Source: Mycobacterium sp. Aquia_216 (GTDB lineage Bacteria; Actinomycetota; Actinomycetes; Mycobacteriales; Mycobacteriaceae). From it: 64,000 bases of DNA. The stretch is from the NCBI RefSeq assembly GCF_026723865.1, contig NZ_CP113529.1, forward strand, positions 5,518,001 through 5,582,000. The letters are read 5' to 3'. The translations under genes and the position numbers were made by a program. Shown piece after piece: positions 1 to 9,090 of this stretch (its first letter is position 1; every line of letters begins with the position of its first letter). The notes under the pieces are model-generated. The model was given only the letters and a program-made list of their open reading frames with translations, was not told the DNA's origin and made no database searches.

Positions 1-1027
1 TGTTGAGGTCCTTCTGGAACTTCAACACAACCGACGCGAAGGCCTCGTTCAGTTCGAAGAGGTCGATGTCGTCGGTCGTCAGGCCGGCCCGGTCCAACAC
101 CTTCTTGGTGGCGGGGGTGGGGCCGGTGAGCATGATGACCGGGTCGGCGCCGCTGGTCGCGGTGGCCACGATGCGCGCCCGCGGGGTCAGGCCTTGCGAC
201 TTGCCCGCGGCCTCCGAACCAACCAGCACCAACGCGGCGCCGTCGACGATGCCCGAGCTGTTGCCGCCGGTGTGGACGTGGTTGATCTTTTCGACGTAGT
301 GGTACTTCTGCAACGCCACGTCGTCGAAGCCGCCCATCTCGCCGACGCCGTCGAAGGCGGTCTTCAGCTTGCCGAGGCTCTCCACGGTGGACCCGGGCCG
401 CATGTGCTCATCGTGGTCGAGGATGACGAGACCGTTCTGGTCCCGCACCGGCACCACCGACTTGGCGAAGTAACCGCCCGACCAGGCCTCGGCGGCCTTC
501 TCCTGCGACCGGGCCGCGTAGGCGTCGACGTCTTCGCGGGAGAAGCCCTCGATGGTCGCGATCAGGTCGGCGCCGATGCCCTGCGGTACGAAACCGATCC
601 GGTAATTGGTCTCCGGGTCGGTCGCCCAGGCGCCGCCGTCTGAACCCATCGGGACCCGGCTCATCGACTCGACACCGCCGGCCAGCACCAGGTCGTCCCA
701 ACCCGAACGCACCTTCTGCGCTGCGATGTTGACGGCTTCCAGGCCCGAGGCGCAGAACCGGTTGAGCTGCACGCCGCCGGTGGTCTCCGGCAGCCCGGCT
801 ACCAACGCCGCGGTGCGAGCGATGTCACCGCCCTGGTCGCCGACCGGCGACACGACCCCGAGGATCAGGTCGCTGATCAGGTTCTCGTCCAGGTCGGGGT
901 TGCGCCTGCGGAGCTCGTCGACCAGGCCGACGACCAGGTTTACCGGCTTGACCTCGTTCAGCGATCCGTTGCGTTGCTTGCCGCGTGGTGTGCGGATGGC
1001 CTCATAGATGAAGGCTTCTTCGGACAT
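1..1027 (-). CDS. fadA: Acetyl-CoA acyltransferase (thiolase) FadA, 3' end outside window
   Basis: This thiolase cleaves 3-ketoacyl-CoA to acetyl-CoA and a shortened acyl-CoA, the last step of beta-oxidation in the cytoplasm. I read 342 codons from an ATG at 1027 ([18 protein letters not shown]). The nucleophilic cysteine is Cys92 in NRFCASG, and the later ELNEAFAS motif is present. The C-terminal part with the catalytic His (GHP) and second Cys lies beyond base 1, so about 60 residues are missing. The sequence is close to M. tuberculosis Rv0859 (FadA) as I remember it. The divergent neighbour is dapC, as in M. tuberculosis. The long antisense frames over this gene are shadows. Confidence 0.93.
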   Translation of the reverse strand, partial: MSEEAFIYEAIRTPRGKQRNGSLNEVKPVNLVVGLVDELRRRNPDLDENLISDLILGVVSPVGDQGGDIARTAALVAGLPETTGGVQLNRFCASGLEAVNIAAQKVRSGWDDLVLAGGVESMSRVPMGSDGGAWATDPETNYRIGFVPQGIGADLIATIEGFSREDVDAYAARSQEKAAEAWSGGYFAKSVVPVRDQNGLVILDHDEHMRPGSTVESLGKLKTAFDGVGEMGGFDDVALQKYHYVEKINHVHTGGNSSGIVDGAALVLVGSEAAGKSQGLTPRARIVATATSGADPVIMLTGPTPATKKVLDRAGLTTDDIDLFELNEAFASVVLKFQKDLN

Positions 1028-1145
1028 GTCGACTTCCTGTTCGCAAATGGGGTTTCGGGTCCGTCTATCTGCACCCTAACAGGGCCTCCCGGCCAACCTG
1101 TTGGTTGGGCGGTCGATCAGCTGCTCAGGGCGCCGGCCCCCCCCC

Positions 1146-1243
1146 GGTTGCCGAACGAGCGGCCAGCCGCACACTGGTTGCCGAACGTGCGGCCAGCCGC
1201 GCGTTCGGCGTCGCGCCCCGCACGTTCGAGGTCGGCCAGCCGC
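1146..1243. repeat. Short imperfect tandem repeat between fadA and dapC
   Basis: The block GGTTGCCGAACG plus GGCCAGCCGC occurs at 1146-1170 and again at 1176-1200, a period of 30 bp. A third partial copy of GGCCAGCCGC lies at 1234-1243. It sits in the 252-bp divergent promoter region between fadA and dapC. I see no other element there and no obvious function for the repeat. Confidence 0.6.
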
Positions 1244-1279
1244 ACCTGCGCGCGAGGGCGCGCCCTAAGCTCGACGACC

Positions 1280-2461
1280 ATGACGGTGTCGCGACTGCGG
1301 CCCTACGCGACCACGGTGTTCGCCGAAATGTCGGCGCTGGCGGTGCGGATCGGCGCGGTGAACCTCGGTCAGGGCTTTCCGGACGAGGACGGGCCCCCGG
1401 CGCTGCTGAAGGCCGCACAAGACGCGATCGCCGACGGCGCCAACCAATACCCGCCGGGCATCGGGATCGCGCCACTGCGCCACGCCGTCGCGGCACATCG
1501 CAAGCGGCATTTCGGCATCGAGTACGACCCCGACACCGAGGTGTTGGTGACGGTCGGCGCCACCGAGGCCATCGCGTCGGCGGTCTTCGGCCTGGTGGAA
1601 CCCGGCTCCGAGGTGCTGCTGATCGAACCTTTCTACGATTCCTATTCGCCGGTGGTCGCGATGGCCGGCGCGCAGCGCGTCGCGGTTCCGCTGGTCGCCG
1701 ACGGCCGCGGCTTCGCCCTGGACGTCGAAGCGCTGCGGCGGGCGGTGACGCCGGCGACCCGGGCGCTCATCGTCAACTCGCCGCACAACCCCACGGGCGC
1801 CGTACTGACCGAGATCGAACTGCGGGCCATCGCCGAGATCGCGGTGGCAGCGGATCTTTTGGTGATTACCGATGAGGTGTACGAGCACCTGGTGTTCGAC
1901 GGCCATCGCCACCTGCCGCTGGCGGGTTTCGACGGTATGGCCGAACGCACCATCACCGTCTCCAGCGCGGCCAAGATGTTCAACTGCACCGGTTGGAAGA
2001 TCGGATGGGCTTGCGGCCCAGCAGAACTCATCGCGGGGATACGCGCGGCCAAACAGTATCTGAGCTACGTCGGCGGTGCGCCGTTCCAGCCCGCGGTGGC
2101 CCTGGCGCTGGACACCGAGGACGCGTGGGTCGACGAGCTGCGAAGCTCGCTGCAAGCCCGACGGAATCGGCTGGCCGCGGGCCTGGCCGACATCGGCTTC
2201 GGGGTGCACGACAGTTACGGTACTTATTTCCTCTGCGCCGACCCGCGTCCACTCGGGTACGACGACAGCACGACATTCTGCGCGGCATTACCGGAAAAGG
2301 TTGGCGTGGCTGCCATTCCGATGTCGGCTTTCTGCGATCCGGCGGCGCCGCATGCCGAGCTGTGGAATCACCTGGTGCGCTTCGCCTTCTGCAAGCGCGA
2401 CGACACCCTCGACGAGGCGATCAAGCGACTGTCCGCACTCAAAAACGGCGGGACTACGTAG
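1280..2461 (+). CDS. dapC: Probable N-succinyldiaminopimelate aminotransferase DapC
   Basis: This is a fold-type I PLP aminotransferase of 393 residues, expected to act in the lysine/diaminopimelate pathway. Motifs in order: NSPHNPTG at 166-173, the PLP-ring Asp198 in ITDEVY, and the Schiff-base Lys232 in SSAAKMFN; substrate-carboxylate arginines are expected near the C-terminus (LVRFAF). I chose the ATG at 1280 because the upstream in-frame codons are low-complexity sequence containing the tandem repeat, and because this start (MTVSRLRPYATTVF) matches Rv0858c. The exact substrate is inferred from the M. tuberculosis name; close relatives include kynurenine-type aminotransferases. The stop overlaps the convergent START-like gene by 8 bp. 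Confidence 0.9.
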   Translation: MTVSRLRPYATTVFAEMSALAVRIGAVNLGQGFPDEDGPPALLKAAQDAIADGANQYPPGIGIAPLRHAVAAHRKRHFGIEYDPDTEVLVTVGATEAIASAVFGLVEPGSEVLLIEPFYDSYSPVVAMAGAQRVAVPLVADGRGFALDVEALRRAVTPATRALIVNSPHNPTGAVLTEIELRAIAEIAVAADLLVITDEVYEHLVFDGHRHLPLAGFDGMAERTITVSSAAKMFNCTGWKIGWACGPAELIAGIRAAKQYLSYVGGAPFQPAVALALDTEDAWVDELRSSLQARRNRLAAGLADIGFGVHDSYGTYFLCADPRPLGYDDSTTFCAALPEKVGVAAIPMSAFCDPAAPHAELWNHLVRFAFCKRDDTLDEAIKRLSALKNGGTT

Positions 2462-2900
2462 AGTCCTCGTTACCCATCACGCGCTTTCGCAGGCCCTCCA
2501 GCGCGGCGTAGAGGACTTTGCCGCCGGCCGACTTCACCCAGAATCCGGGCAGCGGCGCCCTGAGCTCGATCGTGAGGCTGAATCGCACCCTGGTCTTGTC
2601 GTCGCCCTCACGTTGCAGGTTGTATTCGCCGTGCTGAGCGTGTTGCTGGGCGGTCTTCTGCGCGTCCCACACCATCCAGTCGGGCCCCCAGTGGTATTCG
2701 ACCATTTCGGTGTCGGCGATGCCGCTCACCCTGATCGTCATCTTCACGTGGTGCGGTAGGCCGTCGGGATATCGGTCGACGACTTCGACCCGTTTGTGCA
2801 ACGGAGACCACGAGGGCACGGCGTCCATGTCCGCGAGCGCCTCCATGATCACTTCCGGGGGCGCCTCAATGACGATTTCGGACGACGCACGTATGGCCAC
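2454..2900 (-). CDS. SRPBCC (START/polyketide cyclase-like) family protein
   Basis: This 148-residue protein has the SRPBCC pattern: an N-terminal strand (IVIEAPPEVIMEAL), a W-S-P-L-H motif near residue 31, and a C-terminal helix (KVLYAALEGLRKRV). SRPBCC folds bind hydrophobic ligands in a deep pocket. No catalytic residues are evident. It is one of three related proteins here (2942-3403 and 4537-4980), matching the trio around far in M. tuberculosis (Rv0854, Rv0856, Rv0857). The start is GTG. The function is unknown; the context suggests lipid or CoA-ester metabolism. Confidence 0.8.
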   Translation of the reverse strand: MAIRASSEIVIEAPPEVIMEALADMDAVPSWSPLHKRVEVVDRYPDGLPHHVKMTIRVSGIADTEMVEYHWGPDWMVWDAQKTAQQHAQHGEYNLQREGDDKTRVRFSLTIELRAPLPGFWVKSAGGKVLYAALEGLRKRVMGNEDST

Positions 2901-2941
2901 TGCCTACAAATTAGCAATCGTGAGCCCTCGTGGACCCAGAA

Positions 2942-3403
2942 TTACGGTGCCTTATCCGAACCGCCGCGCATGACCAGATCGCGCAGGCCCTCCACGGAGG
3001 CGTCGAGAACGTTTTGCATTGCGCGCTTGACGACGAATGCGGGAATGGGCCCGGCCGGTTCGACGGTGATATCGAACCGGACCCGGGTTTTGTCGACACC
3101 CTCGGACTTGAGGTTGTACTCGACGTGCTGGCCATGTTGTTGGTGCGTGCCTTTGGCGTCATAGACCACCCAGTCGGGACCCCAGTGATATTCCAGGACC
3201 TCTTTATCGACGAGGCCGAGAATACGAATGGTGGTTTTCACATGATGCGCGCGGCCGTCGGGATAGCGGTCGATCACTTCGATCCGCTTATGCAGCGGAG
3301 ACCACGATTCCAGCACACTGACGTCCTCGAGCGCCCCCATGACCACGTCGAGCGGCGCGTCAACTATGAATTCACGTGATGCCTTGACAGCCACTGAGAT
3401 CAA
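2942..3403 (-). CDS. SRPBCC (START/polyketide cyclase-like) family protein
   Basis: This 153-residue protein is a close paralogue of its neighbour at 2454-2900. Both share WSPLHKR, the DRYPDG segment, EYHWGPDW and the C-terminal EGLR helix. The pair therefore looks like a local duplication within the same small operon downstream of far. A hydrophobic-ligand-binding fold is expected, but the ligand is unknown. The ORF opens at an ATG (MISVAV), and an in-frame GTG a few codons later is also possible. Confidence 0.8.
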   Translation of the reverse strand: MISVAVKASREFIVDAPLDVVMGALEDVSVLESWSPLHKRIEVIDRYPDGRAHHVKTTIRILGLVDKEVLEYHWGPDWVVYDAKGTHQQHGQHVEYNLKSEGVDKTRVRFDITVEPAGPIPAFVVKRAMQNVLDASVEGLRDLVMRGGSDKAP

Positions 3404-3451
3404 CCTAGCAATCGCGCCCCATGCACGGAACGTGTTCGGAGTAGTTATTAG

Positions 3452-4531
3452 CTACCAGTTGATTTCGCCGATCGGCGTGGTGGCGGCCGGAGGCGGCCCG
3501 ACGGGCTCGGCCGGTGTTCGCGAAAAGCGCGGGGCGGGTGCGGCCTGCTCGACGCCGTGGGCGGTGATCACCGTGGACCGCGCGGTCAAGTGGTCGTTGG
3601 CGGCCGCCTCACTCCAGGTCAGCACCGGCGTGACGCAGGCGTCGGTGCCCGCGAAAACCTGGGTCCACTCGTCTCGCGTCCGGCTGGCGAACCGCCGCAC
3701 GAAGACGTCGTACATCTGCTGGTACGAACCGATTTCGAGCTGGCCCGGCACCTCGTCGGGCGACAGACCGAGCCCGCTCAGCAATGCCGCGAAGAACTGC
3801 GGTTCGATGGCGCCGACGGCCATGTACTTGCCATCGGAGGTCTCATAGCAACGGTAGAAAGGGGCGCCGCCGTCGAGCAGAAACGATTCGCGCTTGTCGC
3901 GCAGGCTGCCAATTCCCTTCATGGTCCACATCATTTGGGCGAGCACACTGACTCCGTCGACCATCGCGGCGTCGACGACCTGGCCCTGACCCGACCGTTC
4001 CCGCTCGTACAACGCGACGGCGATACCCAGCAGCACCAGCATCGAACCACCGCCGAAATCGGCGACCAGGTTCAGCGGCGGCATCGGCGGCCGGTCGGCG
4101 TGGCCCAACGCCGACAGCGCGCCGGTCTGCGACAGGTAGTTGATGTCGTGGCCCGCGGTCGTCGCCAACGGTCCGTCCTGCCCCCAGCCGGTGATCCGGG
4201 CATAGATCAGCCGCGGGTTGATCGCCGCACAGTCGTCGGGTCCGATGCCGAGGCGCTCGCAGGTGCCGGGCCGGAAGCAGTCCAGCAGCACATCGGCCTT
4301 GGCAGCGAGCCCCAGCAGCAGGCCCGGCTGCGTCTTGACGTCCAGGTCGACGATCCGCTTGCCGCGGTGCAACAGGTCGCGGTCTTCGGCCGGCATCGCC
4401 GCGCCGCCTGGGCGGCGGACCCGCACCACGTCGGCACCCAGGTCGGCGAGCACCATGCCCGCATGCGGCCCGGGTCCGATGCCGCCGAGTTCGATGACTT
4501 TGATCCCCGCCAAGGGCCCACCGCCGGTCAC
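3452..4531 (-). CDS. far: CaiB/BaiF-family acyl-CoA racemase (Far)
   Basis: This 359-residue family III CoA-transferase-fold enzyme is best read as a fatty acyl-CoA racemase, epimerising 2-methyl acyl-CoAs so that branched chains can enter beta-oxidation. Residues matching the catalytic pair of M. tuberculosis alpha-methylacyl-CoA racemase (His126/Asp156) are His128 in AGHDINYL and Asp158 in VADFGGG. The later GGAPFYRCYETSDGKYMAVG segment is also typical. It lies between SRPBCC genes, 5 bp downstream of the gene at 4537-4980, so a common transcript is likely. The gene order matches Rv0855. CoA-transferase activity is the alternative, but the His/Asp pair favours a racemase. Confidence 0.87.
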   Translation of the reverse strand: MTGGGPLAGIKVIELGGIGPGPHAGMVLADLGADVVRVRRPGGAAMPAEDRDLLHRGKRIVDLDVKTQPGLLLGLAAKADVLLDCFRPGTCERLGIGPDDCAAINPRLIYARITGWGQDGPLATTAGHDINYLSQTGALSALGHADRPPMPPLNLVADFGGGSMLVLLGIAVALYERERSGQGQVVDAAMVDGVSVLAQMMWTMKGIGSLRDKRESFLLDGGAPFYRCYETSDGKYMAVGAIEPQFFAALLSGLGLSPDEVPGQLEIGSYQQMYDVFVRRFASRTRDEWTQVFAGTDACVTPVLTWSEAAANDHLTARSTVITAHGVEQAAPAPRFSRTPAEPVGPPPAATTPIGEINW

Positions 4532-4536
4532 GGCGA

Positions 4537-4980
4537 CTACCTACCCTTCTTCACCTGCAGCACCCGCTTGCGCAAACCCTCGGTCCCGTTATCGACCGTG
4601 CCTTTGATGGCGCGCTTCAACAGGAACCCGGGCAGCGGCACCACCGGGTCGACGCTGAGCTTGAAGGTGACCTTGGTGGCGTCGCCGTCGGGCGTCAATG
4701 TGTAGGACGCGTCCTGGGACCGCTGCTGACCGGAGCTGACCAGTGTCCAGCTCACCTTGTTGTCGCTCCACGTGTAAGCGATCACCTGCTCATCGGTGAT
4801 GCCAGCGGCTTTGACTTTCATCTTGACCTTGGTGGGCCGCCCGTCGGCGTCGCGCTGCAGAGTTTCGACGCTCTGGTGTGGCGGCGACCATTCGGGCATC
4901 GAGTCGAAATCGGCGATGACGTCGAGGATCTCTTCGGGGCTGGCCTCGACAACAACTTCGCGGGTTTCGGTGATCGCCAT
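4537..4980 (-). CDS. SRPBCC (START-like) family protein, Rv0854-like
   Basis: This protein of about 147 residues starts MAITETREVVVEASPEEIL, continues to MPEWSPPHQSVETL, and ends in a C-terminal amphipathic helix (GTEGLRKRVLQVKKG). It is the first gene of the minus-strand SRPBCC-far-SRPBCC-SRPBCC run. An in-frame GTG three codons upstream (4989) is an alternative start. The ligand is unknown. It is divergent from pdc, with only 65 bp between them, so both promoters must sit in that gap. Confidence 0.8.
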   Translation of the reverse strand: MAITETREVVVEASPEEILDVIADFDSMPEWSPPHQSVETLQRDADGRPTKVKMKVKAAGITDEQVIAYTWSDNKVSWTLVSSGQQRSQDASYTLTPDGDATKVTFKLSVDPVVPLPGFLLKRAIKGTVDNGTEGLRKRVLQVKKGR

Positions 4981-5045
4981 GGCCCGCACGATAGCGAAAC
5001 GGCGTCCGGACGGGAGCGGTTTCGACCGAGCGTACCGTCGACTTC

Positions 5046-6761
5046 GTGACAGCTACCACGCCCGACGCGGGGTCGGACCCCGCGGATTCCGCCTACACCG
5101 TCGGTGACTATTTGTTGGACCGTCTCGCCGAGCTCGGCGTCTCCGAGATCTTCGGCGTTCCCGGCGACTACAACCTGGAGTTTCTCGATCACATCGTCGC
5201 GCACCCGAGGATTCGGTGGGTGGGCAATGCCAACGAGTTGAACGCCGGCTACGCTGCCGACGGCTATGGACGGCTGCGCGGAATGTCAGCTGTGGTAACG
5301 ACATTCGGGGTGGGCGAGCTCTCGGCAACCAACGCGGTCGCCGGCAGTTACGCCGAGCAGGTGCCCGTGGTGCACATCGTTGGCGGCCCGTCCAAAGACT
5401 CGCAAGGCACCCGGCGGGCGCTGCACCATTCGCTCGGCGATGGCGACTTCGAGCACTTCTTCCGCATCAGCCGCGAAATCACTTGTGCCCAAGCCAATCT
5501 CATGCCGGCCACGGCGCGACGGGAGATCGACCGGGTGCTCTCGGAGGTGCGCGAGCAGAAGCGACCGGGCTACCTGCTGCTGTCCACCGATGTGGCGCGC
5601 TTCCCCACCGAACCTCCCGGCGCCCCGCTGCCCCGTTACACCGGCGGTACCAGCCCCCGGGCACTGGCGTTATTCGTCGACGCGGCGCGTGAGCTCATCG
5701 GCGACAACCGGTTGACGGTGCTGGCCGACCTGTTGGTCCACCGCCTGCAGGCGGTCAAAGAGCTCGAGACGTTGCTGACCGCCGACGTGGTCCCCTACGC
5801 CACGCTGATGTGGGGAAAGAGCCTGCTCGACGAGAGCTCACCCAACTACCTGGGGATCTACGCGGGTGCGGCCAGCGCGCCGCAGGTACGCGCCGCGATT
5901 GAAGACGCACCGGTACTGGTCACCGCGGGGGTGGTGTTCACCGACATGGTCAGTGGCTTCTTCAGTCAGCACATCGACGCGGCCCGGACCATCGACGTCG
6001 CGCAGTATCAGAGCAGCGTGGCAGGCCGCGTGTTCGCGCCGCTGGAAATGGACGCGGCGCTTGGGGCGCTGGCCGAGATCCTGGCGCAACGCGGGATCAG
6101 TTCGCCACCGGTGGCGGCGCCAACGGACGAACGGCCCGAAGCCGGGGCCGAGGCGCCCGCCCGAGATCAGCCGCTGACCCAGGAGATGGTGTGGGACCGG
6201 CTGTGCAGCGCGCTCACGCCCGGAAACGTGGTGCTCGCCGATCAGGGAACCTCCTTTTACGGTATGGCCGACCACCGGCTACCGAAGGGAGTCACGTTTA
6301 TCGGCCAACCCCTTTGGGGCTCAATCGGTTACACGTTGCCCGCAGCGTTGGGAGCGGGGGTCGCACATCCGGACCGCAGGACGGTGTTGCTGATCGGCGA
6401 CGGCGCCGCACAACTGACCGTGCAGGAGCTCGGCACTTTCTTCCGCGAGGGACTGTCTCCGGTCATCGTGGTGGTCAACAACGACGGCTACACGGTCGAA
6501 CGGGCGATCCACGGCGAGACGGCTCCCTATAACGACATCGCCAGCTGGAGTTGGACCGACATTCCCCGCGCGCTGGGCGTGGTCAATCACCTTGCGTTTC
6601 GGGCGCAAACCTACGGCGACCTCGACGATGCGCTGACCGCGGCGGCCGAGCACCAGGACCGCATGGTGCTCGTCGAGGTGGTCTTGCCGCGCATGGAAAT
6701 TCCGCCCCTACTGGTCGAACTCGTGCAACCCATGTCGCCGGATGGCAGTAGGCGCCGTTGA
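5046..6761 (+). CDS. pdc: Thiamine-diphosphate keto-acid decarboxylase (Pdc)
   Basis: This 571-residue TPP enzyme of the pyruvate/indole-3-pyruvate decarboxylase family decarboxylates 2-keto acids to aldehydes. The N-terminal Pyr domain shows [13 protein letters not shown] and the cofactor-activating glutamate in [16 protein letters not shown]. The C-terminal PP domain shows the GDG-x(n)-N TPP/Mg motif, from [12 protein letters not shown] to VNNDGYTVE. The middle domain is complete and the length is normal. Start is GTG at 5046. In M. tuberculosis the orthologue Rv0853c sits at the same place, and branched-chain keto acids are reported substrates. Its last 54 bases overlap the convergent bfd-like gene. 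Confidence 0.9.
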   Translation: MTATTPDAGSDPADSAYTVGDYLLDRLAELGVSEIFGVPGDYNLEFLDHIVAHPRIRWVGNANELNAGYAADGYGRLRGMSAVVTTFGVGELSATNAVAGSYAEQVPVVHIVGGPSKDSQGTRRALHHSLGDGDFEHFFRISREITCAQANLMPATARREIDRVLSEVREQKRPGYLLLSTDVARFPTEPPGAPLPRYTGGTSPRALALFVDAARELIGDNRLTVLADLLVHRLQAVKELETLLTADVVPYATLMWGKSLLDESSPNYLGIYAGAASAPQVRAAIEDAPVLVTAGVVFTDMVSGFFSQHIDAARTIDVAQYQSSVAGRVFAPLEMDAALGALAEILAQRGISSPPVAAPTDERPEAGAEAPARDQPLTQEMVWDRLCSALTPGNVVLADQGTSFYGMADHRLPKGVTFIGQPLWGSIGYTLPAALGAGVAHPDRRTVLLIGDGAAQLTVQELGTFFREGLSPVIVVVNNDGYTVERAIHGETAPYNDIASWSWTDIPRALGVVNHLAFRAQTYGDLDDALTAAAEHQDRMVLVEVVLPRMEIPPLLVELVQPMSPDGSRRR

Positions 6762-6938
6762 ATCGCGCCCTAGGCCGGACCTTGACGATTTGAGTATTGC
6801 CTGAATCGTGCGGCGACAACGACCGCAGTCCGCGCCGGCCCCGCAAGCATGAGCAACGGCCTTAGTCGTCGATGCCCCCGCCCGGACCGCGTCGGTCACC
6901 GTGTGGCTGGTGACCCCGTTACACAAGCACACGAACAT
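6708..6938 (-). CDS. Bacterioferritin-associated ferredoxin-like [2Fe-2S] protein
   Basis: This 76-residue protein begins [14 protein letters not shown] and carries the BFD-fold pattern CxC at the N-terminus plus [10 protein letters not shown] further on, giving the four cysteines of a [2Fe-2S] cluster. Bfd proteins deliver electrons to bacterioferritin for iron release. I start at the ATG at 6938 because family members begin with the CxC segment; the longer upstream frame is a shadow of the neighbouring gene. It follows the 6953 gene by 14 bp on the same strand and may be the last gene of the 10277 operon. The C-terminal 20 residues are unlike the family and lie antisense to pdc. Confidence 0.75.
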   Translation of the reverse strand: MFVCLCNGVTSHTVTDAVRAGASTTKAVAHACGAGADCGRCRRTIQAILKSSRSGLGRDSTAPTAIRRHGLHEFDQ

Positions 6939-6952
6939 CGCGCGGTGCTCGC

Positions 6953-7552
6953 TTATCTCTCGATGCGCATGATGTCGGTGAACTGGCCGACGAACAGTGG
7001 CGGGTATGGACCCTCGCCCGCGCCGGACATCCATTGGGCGGCGGCGTCGGGATGCTCGATCCACCGCCGCGCGCTGTTCTCGTCGGCGAACTCCTGCAGG
7101 ATCAAGACTTCGTGGTCGTCGTCGAAGGCCTGGAATACCCACGTTTTTCGGATGCCGGCCGTGGTAAACCTGCCCATTGCCGAGTCGACGCCGGCCGTCA
7201 GTGCCGGCACATCGTCGACCGACGCGATGGCGGCCATCACGACCCCGGGCACCGCGGGAGTCGAGGGGAGCGTCGGGATGAATCTGCCGATGATCTCCCC
7301 GGCGAACACCGCGGGAATGTCCTCGACACCCGCCTCGTCGAACCAGTCGAAGAAGACCCGCGATCGCAGCAGTTCCACGATCGGCTCACGACTGTGCACA
7401 CCGATCATCACCAGTACGCGGCCGTAGTCGTGCGTCGACGTGTAGACCAGAACGTGGTGCGCGCCGATATCGGAAAGAGCCGCCTTGTTGCGCTCGAGTA
7501 GCGGCCACACCTTGGTCGGATCTGGGACGCGATAGTCCGACGCAATCACCAT
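6953..7552 (-). CDS. Conserved hypothetical protein downstream of fadD
   Basis: This 199-residue protein has no motif I can tie to a reaction. It appears to be built of two similar ferredoxin-like halves: each half has a strand-rich segment ending in an R-x-F or R-x-W pattern (RSRVFFDWFDEAGV, and SARRWIEHPDAAAQW near the end). That arrangement is typical of dimeric alpha-beta-barrel (monooxygenase-like or stress-response) proteins. I chose the ATG at 7552 (MVIASDYRVPD), 20 bp after the fadD stop, so it is probably co-transcribed with fadD and the amidohydrolase. A role linked to the acyl-CoA substrate is only inferred. Confidence 0.75.
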   Translation of the reverse strand: MVIASDYRVPDPTKVWPLLERNKAALSDIGAHHVLVYTSTHDYGRVLVMIGVHSREPIVELLRSRVFFDWFDEAGVEDIPAVFAGEIIGRFIPTLPSTPAVPGVVMAAIASVDDVPALTAGVDSAMGRFTTAGIRKTWVFQAFDDDHEVLILQEFADENSARRWIEHPDAAAQWMSGAGEGPYPPLFVGQFTDIMRIER

Positions 7553-7572
7553 CGAGTGAATATCGCCGTCGT

Positions 7573-9090
7573 TCAACGAAGTCGGTCCTTCATCACTTTG
7601 CCCGTGGCATTGAGCGGCAGTGTATCGCGAAACTCGATGGATCTGGGGACTTTGAAACCGGCCATCCGGTCTCGACACCAGCCGATCAAGTCATGCTCGG
7701 ACACCGCGGTTTTCGCCACGACGAAAGCCTTGCCCACCTGACCCAGGCGGTCGTCGGGCGCTCCGATCACCGCCGCCTGCGCCACCGCCGGGTGCTCCAT
7801 GAGGAACCCCTCGATCTCGGCCGGATAGGCGTTGAACCCACCCACGATGAACATGTCCTTCTTGCGTCCAACGATGCGCAGGCGCCTCCGTGGTGATCGC
7901 GAGCCAGCCGCAGCCGGGTGCGTGGGGGCACCTCCCGCTTGCGGGGGAGGGTCACCACCATCAGACCCGTCGGCGAAGTTTCCCAAGTCTCCGGTGTGCA
8001 GCCAGCCGTCAGCGTCGATCGCCTGAGCGGTGGCCGCGGGGTCGTCCAGGTAGCCCTGCATGACGCCGTAGCCGCGGACGAGCACCTCGCCGTCCTCGGC
8101 GATGCGCACCTCAACGCCCTCACACGGCACGCCCGCGGTGGTGGCGACGTCCTCGAAGGAATCGCCGGGCAGGGACAGGGTCACGTTGCCGGCCTCGGTG
8201 AGGCCGTAACCGGTCATCAGCGTCTGGAACGGCAGTTCGTCGTGGATGCGTCGGACCAACTCGACCGGGATGTCGGCGGCGCCGGTCACCCCGGCCCGCA
8301 ATGTCGACAGCTTGGACTTGTCCCGCACCGTCAGCAGCGAATGGAACAACGTCGGCGGCCCGGGAAGCATCGTGATGCCTTCGCGCGCAACGAGATCCAC
8401 CACCGTGTCGACATCGAACACCGCGACCGGCAGCATCGTCGCGCCGCGCAGAAAGGAAGTGATGAGTCCCGCCTTAAGGCCGAACGTGTGGAAATACGGG
8501 TTGATCTGCAAGTAACGGTCACCCTCGCGCAGATCGGCGAGAGTCGCCCACTCCTCGTACATCCGCAGCGTTTGACGATGATTCATCATCGCGCCTTTCG
8601 GCCGCCCGGTCGTGCCCGAGGTGAAGATGATGTCCGAGATGTCGTCGCCGCTCACCGCCCGCTCGAACGGGGAACCGCTGGAAAGGAAGTCGGACTTCAG
8701 GTCGATGACCGGCGTCCCCGCGGGGGCGGTGTACTCCTGGTCCAGAAAGCCCTGCTGCACCAGGACGGCCTTCACCCCACTGCGGGCGATGATGTCGCCC
8801 GCTTCTTCCGTCTTGAACCTCGTATTAACCGGCACCAGCACGCCGCCCGCGGTCAGCAGCCCGAACGCGGCGATGACCCACTCGGCCGAATTGGGCGCCC
8901 AAACCGCGACCCGTTCACCCTTGCCGATACCTAAGGCATCGAACGCCCCTGCAGCACAACGGATTTGCTCAACAAGCTGGGTGAATGTCAAGCGCAGCGG
9001 ACCGTCGACAATCGCTTCCGCGTCGCCGAAGCGGTCCGCCGCGCTCACGACCATCTCGGGGATGGTCTGCCAATTTTGCCGCCCTGTCAC
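7573..9090 (-). CDS. Acyl-CoA synthetase (FadD, ANL superfamily) with hinge-loop insertion
   Basis: This 505-residue AMP-dependent synthetase would activate a carboxylic acid to its CoA thioester. The P-loop FTSGTTGRPKG is at about 156-166, the A5 motif MTGYGLTE at about 292-299, GWLHTGDLG at 362-370 and the hinge motif GRKKDM at 408-413; the catalytic lysine of NATGK lies near the C-terminus. It resembles FadD3. About 28 residues (376-403, rich in Pro, Gly, Arg) interrupt the segment between GNFADG and LRIVGRKK, where relatives run straight on. The insertion is encoded by a palindromic repeat (7922-7951 and flanks). The GTG start overlaps the amidohydrolase stop by 4 bp, indicating coupling. 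Confidence 0.9.
   Translation of the reverse strand: MTGRQNWQTIPEMVVSAADRFGDAEAIVDGPLRLTFTQLVEQIRCAAGAFDALGIGKGERVAVWAPNSAEWVIAAFGLLTAGGVLVPVNTRFKTEEAGDIIARSGVKAVLVQQGFLDQEYTAPAGTPVIDLKSDFLSSGSPFERAVSGDDISDIIFTSGTTGRPKGAMMNHRQTLRMYEEWATLADLREGDRYLQINPYFHTFGLKAGLITSFLRGATMLPVAVFDVDTVVDLVAREGITMLPGPPTLFHSLLTVRDKSKLSTLRAGVTGAADIPVELVRRIHDELPFQTLMTGYGLTEAGNVTLSLPGDSFEDVATTAGVPCEGVEVRIAEDGEVLVRGYGVMQGYLDDPAATAQAIDADGWLHTGDLGNFADGSDGGDPPPQAGGAPTHPAAAGSRSPRRRLRIVGRKKDMFIVGGFNAYPAEIEGFLMEHPAVAQAAVIGAPDDRLGQVGKAFVVAKTAVSEHDLIGWCRDRMAGFKVPRSIEFRDTLPLNATGKVMKDRLR
7922..7951 (-). repeat. GC-rich palindromic repeat, copy A (inside fadD)
   Basis: Read on the minus strand this copy contains CCCCCGCAAGCGGGAGG followed by TGCCCCCAC. 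The core CCCGC-AAG-CGGG forms a hairpin. It matches the copies at 20064 and 23128. It lies in frame inside the coding region at the linker between the two ANL domains, and the reading frame remains open across it. Confidence 0.8.

Noticed and set aside
9..1007. Plus-strand frames over fadA
   Set aside because: The minus strand carries an unmistakable thiolase; plus-strand frames have no domain and are shadows.
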